A DNA stretch of 6,822 nt from Methanocaldococcaceae archaeon (GCA_027023665.1 JALVUY010000211.1:1-6822); one strand, 5' to 3'. Positions 1 to 5,590 are shown, numbered from the stretch's first letter. The notes: a model not told the origin generated them from the letters alone. Made by a program: numbers and translations.

Positions 1-361
1 TATTTTACATAGTATAGTTCTTGAAATATGTGAATTAAAAAGTAAAGAAAAACATGAATATTATAAACTGCCGATATATGTGGGAATAGCAATGAATATT
101 AACTTTGATGATGGATTGAATGCTCTTAAAAAAGGATTGAATTTTTTAAGTGAGTGTAGTAGTTCCATTACTATTAAAATTAATGATGAGACATTAGAAA
201 AATTAAAAAATGAAATATGCAATATTGGAAATAGGTGTTGTTATAAGGTTAAAGTTTTTCCTGTAAATCTTGAAAATATAGACAATCACTATTCTAGAAT
301 TATAGATGATATCTATTTTAAAGAAGATGCTACTAACATCGTTGATGTTTATTCAAAATGA
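1..361 (+). CDS. 3' end of an unidentified protein gene (5' part outside the window)
   Basis: The reading frame is open from the left edge (first full codon at 2) to a TGA at 359-361, giving 119 residues of a longer protein. A GTG at 80 or ATG at 92 could be taken as a start. Neither has the GTGA-like site four bases upstream that all complete genes here have, and the translation before them looks like ordinary protein (for example YYKLPIYVGIA). I therefore treat the gene as truncated by the window. The visible part is a soluble mixed alpha/beta chain with no membrane segment. It has a lysine-rich stretch (KSKEKHEYYK), an amphipathic segment (NALKKGLNFLSEC) and a Cys-Cys pair (NRCCYK) near the end. 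I do not recognise the family. The TGA is a true stop rather than selenocysteine, because the frame closes again at TAA one codon later. Confidence 0.65.
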   Translation, partial: ILHSIVLEICELKSKEKHEYYKLPIYVGIAMNINFDDGLNALKKGLNFLSECSSSITIKINDETLEKLKNEICNIGNRCCYKVKVFPVNLENIDNHYSRIIDDIYFKEDATNIVDVYSK

Positions 362-391
362 AAATAATGAGGTATTATTGTCTTCATTTTT
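355..391 (+). terminator. AT-rich hairpin with T-tract at the end of the first gene
   Basis: AAAATGAA (355-362) pairs with TTCATTTT (383-390). Inside it AATAAT (363-368) pairs with ATTATT (374-379) around a GAGGT loop, leaving GTC (380-382) as a bulge. The run of five T at 387-391 closes the structure. It straddles the stop codon of the first gene. Archaeal termination depends mainly on the U-tract, and an AU stem may melt at a thermophile's growth temperature, so the hairpin itself may matter little. The same T-run begins the next TATA box. Confidence 0.45.
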
Positions 392-396
392 ATATA
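387..396 (+). promoter_or_regulatory. TATA box of the arfB operon
   Basis: TTTTTATATA contains the canonical methanogen box TTTATATA at 389-396. Transcription would start about 25 bases downstream, near 417-420. That leaves a leader of roughly 15 bases before the ATG at 434. The position rules out a TTG start at 398, which lies directly behind the TATA box. Confidence 0.65.
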
Positions 397-433
397 ATTG
401 TTGATTTTAATTTATAGCTTCTATTGGGATAAT

Positions 434-1111
434 ATGCAACTTAGATTATCATCTGGCAATGTATTAAATGAGAAGGTTCATAAAGTTGGAATTATTGCTC
501 TTGGTTCATTCTTAGAAAATCATGGAGTAGTTTTACCAATAGATACTGACATAAAAATAGCCTCTTACATTGCCTTAATGGCATCTATTTTAACTGGAGC
601 TAAATTTTTAGGAGTAGTTATTCCTTCTACAGAGTATGATTATGTAAAGCATGGTATTCACAATAAACCAGAGGATGTTTATAACTATTTAAGATTTTTG
701 ATAAAGGAGGGGAAAAAAATAGGCGTTGAAAAGTTTTTGATAGTTAACTGTCACGGAGGAAATGTATTAATTGAAAAATATTTAAAAAATTTGGAAAAAG
801 AGTTCAATATAAGGGTTGAAATAATTAATATAACTTTTACTCATGCCTCTACGGAGGAGGTTTCTGTTGGCTATGTAATAGGAATAGCAAAAGTCAATGA
901 TGAACTTTTAAAGGAACATAATAATTTTAAAAAGTATCCAGAGGTTGGAATGGTTGGATTAACAGAGGCAAGAAAAAATAATAAAATTATAGATGAAGAG
1001 GCAAAAATCGTTGAAAGGTTTGGAGTTAAGTTAGATGAAAAACTTGGTAAAAAGATTTTGGAAGATAGTATAAATAAGGTTATAGAAAAAATAAAAGAAC
1101 TAATTAGGTGA
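434..1111 (+). CDS. arfB: ArfB, formamide hydrolase of F420 and riboflavin biosynthesis
   Basis: 225 residues of the creatininase family. Known role: the Fe(II)-dependent enzyme removes formate from 2-amino-5-formylamino-6-ribosylaminopyrimidin-4(3H)-one 5'-phosphate, the product of the archaeal GTP cyclohydrolase III (ArfA). This gives the diaminopyrimidine used for riboflavin and the F420 deazaflavin. Visible family signatures are FLENHG (residues 26-31), LPIDTD (34-39), NCHGGN (105-110) and HASTEE (137-142). They supply the Glu, His and Asp metal ligands expected of creatininase-type amidohydrolases, with E28, H30, D39, H107 and E141 or E142 as candidates. The C-terminus is helical and charged. 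The ATG at 434 was chosen over a TTG at 398 because the latter lies in the promoter and because TGGGA sits four bases before 434. The gene is followed after four bases by the marker-9 gene, whose ribosome binding site overlaps this TGA stop. Identification of ArfB rather than another creatininase rests on remembered similarity to the M. jannaschii enzyme. Confidence 0.87.
   Translation: MQLRLSSGNVLNEKVHKVGIIALGSFLENHGVVLPIDTDIKIASYIALMASILTGAKFLGVVIPSTEYDYVKHGIHNKPEDVYNYLRFLIKEGKKIGVEKFLIVNCHGGNVLIEKYLKNLEKEFNIRVEIINITFTHASTEEVSVGYVIGIAKVNDELLKEHNNFKKYPEVGMVGLTEARKNNKIIDEEAKIVERFGVKLDEKLGKKILEDSINKVIEKIKELIR
1107..1111 (+). promoter_or_regulatory. Ribosome binding site embedded in the arfB stop codon
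   Basis: GGTGA overlaps the arfB stop TGA (1109-1111) and lies four bases before the ATG at 1116. This suggests that translation of the two genes is coupled. Confidence 0.75.
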
Positions 1112-1115
1112 AATC

Positions 1116-1583
1116 ATGGGCTGGGAGAATGCTCCTTCTCATATATGTAGAGGTGGAGATTTGAGAGGATTAGCCTTTTGTTGTCCTCCAGTAAAATACT
1201 GTCCTATTCATAAGGCATTAAAAATTTTAAAGTTATCACCAGAAGAATTTGTAAGAATAAAAGAAGAGTTTGGAAAAAGGACAAAACTTGGCTTAGGAAA
1301 AAATACATGTTTTGGTAGTTTAGTATGGTGTTGTAAGATAACTAAACCTTGCCCTTATAGAGATTATGAACTTGCTAAAAACAATATAACCCCTGATGAA
1401 TATATGGAATTAAAAAAAGAACTTGCTGAAGAGATTATAAAAAATAGTCCATTTTTTAAAGAGGCAGTTGAGGTTTTTGTTAAAAAAGGAATTCCCAAAG
1501 ATGTTGCTGAGAAATGTATATTAGAAACTGGAGATTTAAAAAAGGCATATCAATTAGCTATAAAAATGTTAAACAAAGAATAA
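1116..1583 (+). CDS. Methanogenesis marker protein 9 (cysteine-rich, probable iron-sulfur protein)
   Basis: 155 residues, recognised as the methanogenesis marker 9 family, whose function is not known to me. Nine cysteines are present and eight fall into two similar clusters: C11, C22, C23, C29 and C65, C72, C73, C79. Each cluster contains CC-x5-CP and is followed by a helix starting SPEEF (41-45) or TPDEY (92-96). The protein thus looks like an internal duplication, and each set of four cysteines could hold a [4Fe-4S] cluster (inference). The last 45 residues (GIPKDVAEKC, then ETGDLKKAYQLA) resemble a three-helix UBA-like fold. There is no signal peptide or membrane segment, so it is probably cytoplasmic. 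The start is fixed by GGTGA four bases upstream. It forms an operon with arfB. The name is from memory of the family; the cysteine pattern is seen directly. Confidence 0.75.
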   Translation: MGWENAPSHICRGGDLRGLAFCCPPVKYCPIHKALKILKLSPEEFVRIKEEFGKRTKLGLGKNTCFGSLVWCCKITKPCPYRDYELAKNNITPDEYMELKKELAEEIIKNSPFFKEAVEVFVKKGIPKDVAEKCILETGDLKKAYQLAIKMLNKE

Positions 1584-1587
1584 TTTA

Positions 1588-1602
1588 TAATTTATTAAAT
1601 TA
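1588..1602. terminator. Palindrome between convergent genes, possible two-way terminator
   Basis: TAATTTA-T-TAAATTA is a 15-bp palindrome that covers the 16-bp gap between the marker-9 stop (1583) and the minus-strand stop codon (1600-1602). T-rich stretches follow on the plus strand (ACTTTATTTTCTTT, from about 1612) and on the minus strand (the complement of 1561-1585). It has no true loop and only A and T, so the T-tracts are the more likely signal. Weak evidence. Confidence 0.3.
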
Positions 1603-2514
1603 TTGGATTGGAACTTTATTTTCTTTAAAACCTTTAAATAAATCATACTCCTCCTTTGATAAGCTATATATGTAAAATTTAACATCTTCAACCATACACA
1701 TACTCTTTATTAGTCTATAACTCCTTTCACCATTATAATTCTCTAAAAAAGCGTAAATTGCCCTTCCATTCTTAGATATGATATATCCTTCCTTACTACC
1801 TTCAATTTTAATTAAAGATGTTCCATAGGATAAAGAATCTATTAATGAAGCATTTTTTAGGATTATAGGCTCTTTTGAAGATGTTATTTTTTTAATAATA
1901 TCTGTAAATGACTCTCCTCCAAATATAAAACCTTCGGCATATTTATTTTTAAATATATTCAAATCTTCATTAGATATGTTTTCAATCTTTGCAATAATCT
2001 CACTAACAGCAAATGTAGTTTTTAACTTACTAATTGCCCTTTTTCCTAATAATGTTTTTTTCCCAAAATATATAGCAAAAATTTCTTTTGAATTTTTATA
2101 AATAACAACAGCCTTTTCATCTTTAAATCTCTTTGGTTTAAAAGTAACCTTATTATATCCACTCGTTATGAATTTGTATATATCGTTATATGAATTTAGA
2201 ATTACATTATCTCCAAAAACCAAACTTAACTTAGAAACTTCAACAATAGATTCATCTGGTTTAAAGTTTTTTAAAGCATATTTTACTTCCTCCTCTGAAC
2301 CTTCATAAATTTCTATTAAAAAAGTATCTGGAATTATCTGAAAAATTTCCTCTAAATCTTTCTCTTTATCATCTAACTTAGATGAAATTAGCTTTGAATT
2401 AAGGTAGTATAAAAAAGCATTGTCTATTCTAATAATTCCTGTAAAATTAGTTAATCCAGAAATTATTTCCTTTAAATCTTTGACATCCCCAAATTTTGAA
2501 TATATCTTCTCCAT
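1600..2514 (-). CDS. Unknown archaeal protein of three related ~95-residue repeats
   Basis: 304 residues, probably cytoplasmic, with no membrane segment or signal peptide and no metal or catalytic motif that I can see. Three repeats are visible by eye. Each begins with a helix of the form D-[LI]-x-x-I-x-S (DLKEIISG at 13, DIYKFITSG at 111, DIIKKITSS at 205). Each continues with beta-rich segments ([21 protein letters not shown]). Repeats two and three close on similar helices (EDLNIFKN at 183, EEYDLFKG at 288). The pattern recalls small alpha/beta sensor or scaffold modules of the PATAN or roadblock sort, but I cannot assign a family; an archaeal DUF is likely. The longest open frame starts at 2625, but that would translate the tRNA, so I use the ATG at 2514, with TGTGA four bases upstream. 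The gene lies 18 bases behind tRNA-Sec with no room for its own promoter, so both are probably on one transcript. Confidence 0.75.
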   Translation of the reverse strand: MEKIYSKFGDVKDLKEIISGLTNFTGIIRIDNAFLYYLNSKLISSKLDDKEKDLEEIFQIIPDTFLIEIYEGSEEEVKYALKNFKPDESIVEVSKLSLVFGDNVILNSYNDIYKFITSGYNKVTFKPKRFKDEKAVVIYKNSKEIFAIYFGKKTLLGKRAISKLKTTFAVSEIIAKIENISNEDLNIFKNKYAEGFIFGGESFTDIIKKITSSKEPIILKNASLIDSLSYGTSLIKIEGSKEGYIISKNGRAIYAFLENYNGERSYRLIKSMCMVEDVKFYIYSLSKEEYDLFKGFKENKVPIQ

Positions 2515-2532
2515 AATCTCACAAAATGATAA

Positions 2533-2621
2533 CGGCGCGGGGGGGGAATCGAACCCCGAGGGCCTCCGCCCTCGACGGATCTGAAGTCCGCCCCGGGCTA
2601 CCAAGCCCGGTACCCCGCGCC
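2533..2621 (-). tRNA. tRNA-Sec, anticodon TCA (selenocysteine)
   Basis: On the minus strand an 89-base cloverleaf folds cleanly. The acceptor stem has nine pairs (GGCGCGGGG with CCCCGCGCC). The D stem has seven pairs (CCGGGCT with AGCCCGG) around a four-base TGGT loop. The anticodon loop is CTTCAGA with TCA at its centre, and its stem includes a G-T wobble. A long variable arm follows (GAGGGC with GCCCTC, loop GGAG), then a four-pair T stem (GGGG, TTCGATT, CCCC). The discriminator base is G at 2533. CCA is not encoded. The 9/4 acceptor/T-arm layout and the long D stem are diagnostic of archaeal tRNA-Sec (selC in bacteria). Known pathway: it is charged with serine by SerRS, phosphorylated by PSTK and converted by SepSecS, and then inserted at UGA codons under SECIS control. 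It stands out as a GC-rich island in an AT-rich window. Confidence 0.96.
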
Positions 2622-2646
2622 ACATTAATAAACAACAATTATTTGA

Positions 2647-2680
2647 GCAAAAGGTATAATACTATTTTTTGATATTTAAA
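2647..2680 (-). promoter_or_regulatory. Promoter of the tRNA-Sec transcription unit
   Basis: On the minus strand a TATA-like TTTAAATATC lies at 2680-2671. A TGC start-site motif, typical of methanogen stable-RNA promoters, lies about 27 bases further on at 2649-2647 in the context TTTTGCTCAA. Initiation there gives a 5' leader of about 26 bases before the tRNA. Position and spacing fit; no experimental support is available. Confidence 0.55.
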
Positions 2681-2683
2681 AGT

Positions 2684-2702
2684 TATTACATACATAGTAA
2701 TA
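2684..2702. repeat. Inverted repeat beside the tRNA-Sec promoter
   Basis: TATTAC (2684-2689) and GTAATA (2697-2702) are perfect inverted copies with a seven-base spacer. The repeat ends three bases upstream of the TATA-like box of the tRNA unit, a usual place for an activator or for TFB contacts. Short AT-rich inverted repeats also occur by chance, so a regulatory role is only a possibility. Confidence 0.3.
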
Positions 2703-2779
2703 TCCCTATTAATAAAATTGATATTTGAATTTGAATAAGAATAAGATAAATTAAAATATTCTTTATTTTTTGAAAAATT

Positions 2780-2794
2780 TCCTTTAAAAAAGGA
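2780..2794. repeat. Inverted repeat upstream of the cdhD TATA box
   Basis: TCCTTT-AAA-AAAGGA is a perfect six-base inverted repeat with a three-base centre. It ends 20 bases before the TATA box at 2815. It is the only GG/CC-containing palindrome in this AT-rich spacer and could be a regulator site for the cdh operon. No known methanogen regulator motif was recognised in it. Confidence 0.35.
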
Positions 2795-2814
2795 GATAAA
2801 ATTAAATAATAATG

Positions 2815-2823
2815 TTTATATAT
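2815..2823 (+). promoter_or_regulatory. TATA box of the cdhDE operon
   Basis: TTTATATAT is a canonical methanogen TATA box. Start of transcription is expected about 25 bases downstream, near 2843-2848, giving a leader of roughly 30 bases to the ATG at 2878. The spacer between the tRNA unit and cdhD (2622-2877) holds this promoter, the opposing tRNA promoter and two short inverted repeats. I see no further gene in it. Confidence 0.7.
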
Positions 2824-2877
2824 GAATTTTACTAACGTTAATCTATAATGATTTATAATGATAAATTAGGTGATTTT

Positions 2878-4068
2878 ATGGATCTGAATGCATTAATAAG
2901 GATTATTGAAAAGGTTGGTAAAATAGAGATTGAAAATATTCAAATTACAGCAGATGAGTTAATAATAAACATTCCTTCAGCTCCTCCAGTAGTTATTCCA
3001 CAAACACCATCAATAAAAGAAAAATTGGCTGATGAAGGAATAATTGAAATTAAAGATGTTCCTGAATTAGACTGGGAGCCTCCAATTGAAAAATATCCAG
3101 GATATATAAGAGAAGTTCAATTTGGAAAGCCAAAATCTGAAGGTGGTAGAGGTAAGGTTGTAAAGATTGGAGGGCAAAAAGCTTTATATAGATTTGAAGA
3201 ACCCCAACCTAATCCTCCAGTAGTTACTTTCGATATATTTGATATACCAATGCCAGGATTACCTAAACCAATTAGGCAATTTTTCCAGGATGTTATGGAG
3301 GATCCTTGCGAATGGGCTAAGAAGTGTGTTAAAGAGTTTGGGGCAGATATGATAACTATTCACCATATATCCACTGACCCAAAAATTAAAGATAAAAGTC
3401 CAAGAGAGGCGGCAAAGTTAATGGAAGATTTATTACAGGCAGTAGATGTTCCATTTGTCATTGGTGGTAGTGGAAATCCTCAAAAAGATCCGTTAGTTTT
3501 AGAGGCGTGTGCTGAAGTGACTGAGGGTGATAGATGCTTATTAGCATCTGCAAACTTAGAGTTAGATTATAAAAAAATAGTTGATGCTGCAATGAAATAT
3601 GATCACAATGTTTTAGCATGGTCTATTATGGATCCAAATATGGCGAGAGATTTAAACAGAAAGTTAATTGAGGCAGGTTTAGACCCAAATAGAATTGTTA
3701 TGGATCCAACAACATGTGCGTTAGGTTATGGTATTGAATTCTCTATCAATGCAATGGTTAGATTGAGGTTAAATGGTTTAAAAGGGGATGAGTTAGTTAA
3801 TATGCCAATGTCCTCTGGAACTACTAATGCCAATGGTGCAAGAGAGGCGTGGATGAATAATCCAGAATGGGGACCAAGAGAGTATAGACTACCTCTCTGG
3901 GAAATAACTACTGGAATTACAATGATGATGTGCGGAGTAGATTTATTCATGATGCTCAATCCAATAGCAGTAAAAACATTAAAGGAAATTGGTAAAACAC
4001 TAACTACAAAGCCAGGAGAAGTTAAATTAAACACTAATAATTACGAGTGGATTGTTGCTAAGGCATAG
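2878..4068 (+). CDS. cdhD: Acetyl-CoA decarbonylase/synthase delta subunit (corrinoid protein small subunit)
   Basis: 396 residues. Known role: CdhD pairs with CdhE to form the corrinoid iron-sulfur protein, which takes the methyl group of methyl-tetrahydromethanopterin and passes it to the acetyl-CoA synthase site. In autotrophic methanogens this makes acetyl-CoA for carbon fixation in the cytoplasm. The N-terminus (1-70) is a separate acidic segment with a Pro-rich stretch (SAPPVVIPQTP, 34-44). From about 115 to 375 the chain reads as the TIM barrel of the family, with VPFVIGGSGNPQKD (191-204), MDPTTCALGYG (275-285) and the Met-rich TGITMMMCGVDLFMML (345-360). The ATG at 2878 is preferred over an in-frame ATG at 2848 because a perfect GGTGA lies four bases upstream and 2848 falls at the predicted transcript start. 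cdhE follows after 43 bases. Length is near the family norm, and nothing appears broken. Confidence 0.93.
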   Translation: MDLNALIRIIEKVGKIEIENIQITADELIINIPSAPPVVIPQTPSIKEKLADEGIIEIKDVPELDWEPPIEKYPGYIREVQFGKPKSEGGRGKVVKIGGQKALYRFEEPQPNPPVVTFDIFDIPMPGLPKPIRQFFQDVMEDPCEWAKKCVKEFGADMITIHHISTDPKIKDKSPREAAKLMEDLLQAVDVPFVIGGSGNPQKDPLVLEACAEVTEGDRCLLASANLELDYKKIVDAAMKYDHNVLAWSIMDPNMARDLNRKLIEAGLDPNRIVMDPTTCALGYGIEFSINAMVRLRLNGLKGDELVNMPMSSGTTNANGAREAWMNNPEWGPREYRLPLWEITTGITMMMCGVDLFMMLNPIAVKTLKEIGKTLTTKPGEVKLNTNNYEWIVAKA

Positions 4069-4077
4069 ATTAAAGAT

Positions 4078-4107
4078 AAAATTAATTTTAAATTAATTTT
4101 GAGGTGG
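4078..4107 (+). promoter_or_regulatory. Intercistronic hairpin and ribosome binding site before cdhE
   Basis: AAAATTAA (4078-4085) and TTAATTTT (4093-4100) form a perfect eight-base inverted repeat with a seven-base loop, ending in four T. The GAGGTGG at 4101-4107 follows directly and places GGTGG four bases before the cdhE ATG. The element could affect read-through or processing between the two genes. Being all A-T, it would be weak at high temperature. Confidence 0.4.
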
Positions 4108-4111
4108 TTAA

Positions 4112-5590
4112 ATGCCAAAAAAAATTAGTGTAATGGATCTCTATAAATTACTACCAAAAACAAACTGTAAAAAATGTGGTCAGCCATCGTGTATGGCATT
4201 TGCTGCTAAATTATTAGAAAAAGAGGCAACAGTAGATCAGTGTCCTGTACTTAATACTCCAAAATTTGAAGAAAATAGAAAGAAATTAATAGAACTTCTA
4301 TCTCCACCTGTAAAAGAAGTTTGGTTTGGTAATTATAAAAGAAAAGCTGTTATGGGTGGAGACGAAGTAATGTATAGATACCAATTATCATTTTTTAATC
4401 CTACACCAATTGGTGTAGATATTAGCGATGAATTAAGCGAGGAAGAAATTAAGAATAGGGCAAAGGAGATAGAGAATTTTGCATTTGAAAGAACTGGAGA
4501 AAAACTAAAATTAGATTTTATCGTAATTAGAAATGCGTCAGGAGATGTAGAGAAATTTAAAAAAGCCATTGAAATTGTAGAAAAAGAAACAGAAATGCCT
4601 ATTTGTCTCGCTTCTTTAAATCCTGAAGTTATAAAGGAGGCTTTAAAAATTGTTAAATCAAAGGTTATGGTTTATGCCGCTACAAAAGATAATTTAAATG
4701 ACATGATTAGAGTTATTAAAGAACTCAAAAAAGAAAAAGATGTCGTTTTAGTATTATCCTCGAACAATGTTAAAGAGTTAAAAAATATGGCAGCAAAGTG
4801 TTTAGCTAATAGCATTAAGGATTTAGTTTTAGAGCCACACACATATCCTGAAAATATCGCTGAAACCTTAGATTTAAATGTAATGATAAGGAGAAGTGCT
4901 ATTGAAAGAGAAGATAAATACTTAGGATTTCCAATATTAAATTTACCAATAAATGCCTATTATTACGCTTTAAACAATCCTTGCCCTATCTCAGAATTTT
5001 TTGAAGATAAGGATGTTGTTGCAAAAATGTATGAGGCAACAATTGCAGGAACATTACTAAATAGATATGCAGATGCTTTAATTATACATGGATTAGATAT
5101 TTGGGAGTTAATGCCAGTATTAACATTGAGACAGAATATCTATACTGATCCAAGAAAACCACAAGCGGTTGAACCTGGCTTATATCCAATTGGTAATCCA
5201 GATGAGAATAGCCCAGTTATATTAACAACTAACTTCTCATTAACATTCTATACAGTAACTGGGGACTTTGAAAAAGATAATGTCACTTGTTGGTTGTTAG
5301 TTATGGACACTGGAGGAAAGGCAGTTGATGTTTCAGTTGCAGGAGGGCAGTATAATGGAGAGAATGCTAAAAAATTAATTGAAGAGACAGGAATAGCAGA
5401 TAAGGTTAGCCATAGAATAATTATTCTTCCAGCATTAGCGGCATCAACAAGAGGTGATATTGAGGATAAAACTGGCTGGACCTGTGTAGTTGGAACAAGA
5501 GATTCATCACAAGTTGGAGAATTTTTAAGAAAGAACTGGGATAGAATATTAAGAGAATGGAAAGAGAAGCATCAAAAAGAAAAAGCATAA
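4112..5590 (+). CDS. cdhE: Acetyl-CoA decarbonylase/synthase gamma subunit (corrinoid iron-sulfur protein large subunit)
   Basis: 492 residues. It carries the cobamide and one [4Fe-4S] cluster of the corrinoid protein. The cluster is thought to keep cobalt in the methyl-accepting Co(I) state by reductive activation. The N-terminal binding motif is plain: C19-x2-C22-G-x3-C27 and C44, in the context NCKKCGQPSC. The middle (about 65-360) is the TIM-barrel part. The C-terminal part (about 365-475) has TNFSLTFY (373-380), a glycine-rich VSVAGGQYNG (407-416) and LPALAAS (439-445), as expected for the cobamide-binding domain. It starts at ATG 4112 after GGTGG and is cotranscribed with cdhD. The nearest downstream gene is on the other strand, so no other cdh gene follows. 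A charged lysine/glutamate tail (482-492) ends the protein. Confidence 0.94.
   Translation: MPKKISVMDLYKLLPKTNCKKCGQPSCMAFAAKLLEKEATVDQCPVLNTPKFEENRKKLIELLSPPVKEVWFGNYKRKAVMGGDEVMYRYQLSFFNPTPIGVDISDELSEEEIKNRAKEIENFAFERTGEKLKLDFIVIRNASGDVEKFKKAIEIVEKETEMPICLASLNPEVIKEALKIVKSKVMVYAATKDNLNDMIRVIKELKKEKDVVLVLSSNNVKELKNMAAKCLANSIKDLVLEPHTYPENIAETLDLNVMIRRSAIEREDKYLGFPILNLPINAYYYALNNPCPISEFFEDKDVVAKMYEATIAGTLLNRYADALIIHGLDIWELMPVLTLRQNIYTDPRKPQAVEPGLYPIGNPDENSPVILTTNFSLTFYTVTGDFEKDNVTCWLLVMDTGGKAVDVSVAGGQYNGENAKKLIEETGIADKVSHRIIILPALAASTRGDIEDKTGWTCVVGTRDSSQVGEFLRKNWDRILREWKEKHQKEKA

Noticed and set aside
398..433. TTG start giving ArfB twelve extra residues
   Set aside because: The codon lies just behind the TATA box and upstream of the expected transcript start. 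The ATG at 434 has the standard spacing.
359..1111. UGA at 359-361 or 1109-1111 read as selenocysteine, given the tRNA-Sec
   Set aside because: The first is followed by a stop one codon later. The second would add only about a dozen codons before TAG and overlaps the next gene's ribosome binding site. Neither protein belongs to a known selenoprotein family.
2622..2847. A hidden small RNA or small gene in the spacer between the tRNA and cdhD
   Set aside because: In an AT-rich thermophile structured RNAs stand out as GC-rich, and this spacer is uniformly AT-rich. Frames are short and lack the standard start context.
2848..2877. Upstream in-frame ATG for cdhD, possible leaderless start
   Set aside because: It falls at the predicted transcription start but has no ribosome binding site, whereas GGTGA precedes the ATG at 2878 at the standard distance. 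A leaderless minor form cannot be fully excluded.
3726..4034. Minus-strand 102-codon open frame inside cdhD
   Set aside because: It lies wholly opposite the conserved coding sequence of cdhD, has no GTGA-like site and reads as a mirror of that gene.
4333..4569. Minus-strand 78-codon open frame inside cdhE
   Set aside because: It is a Ser/Phe/Ile-rich shadow of cdhE codons with no ribosome binding site or promoter of its own.
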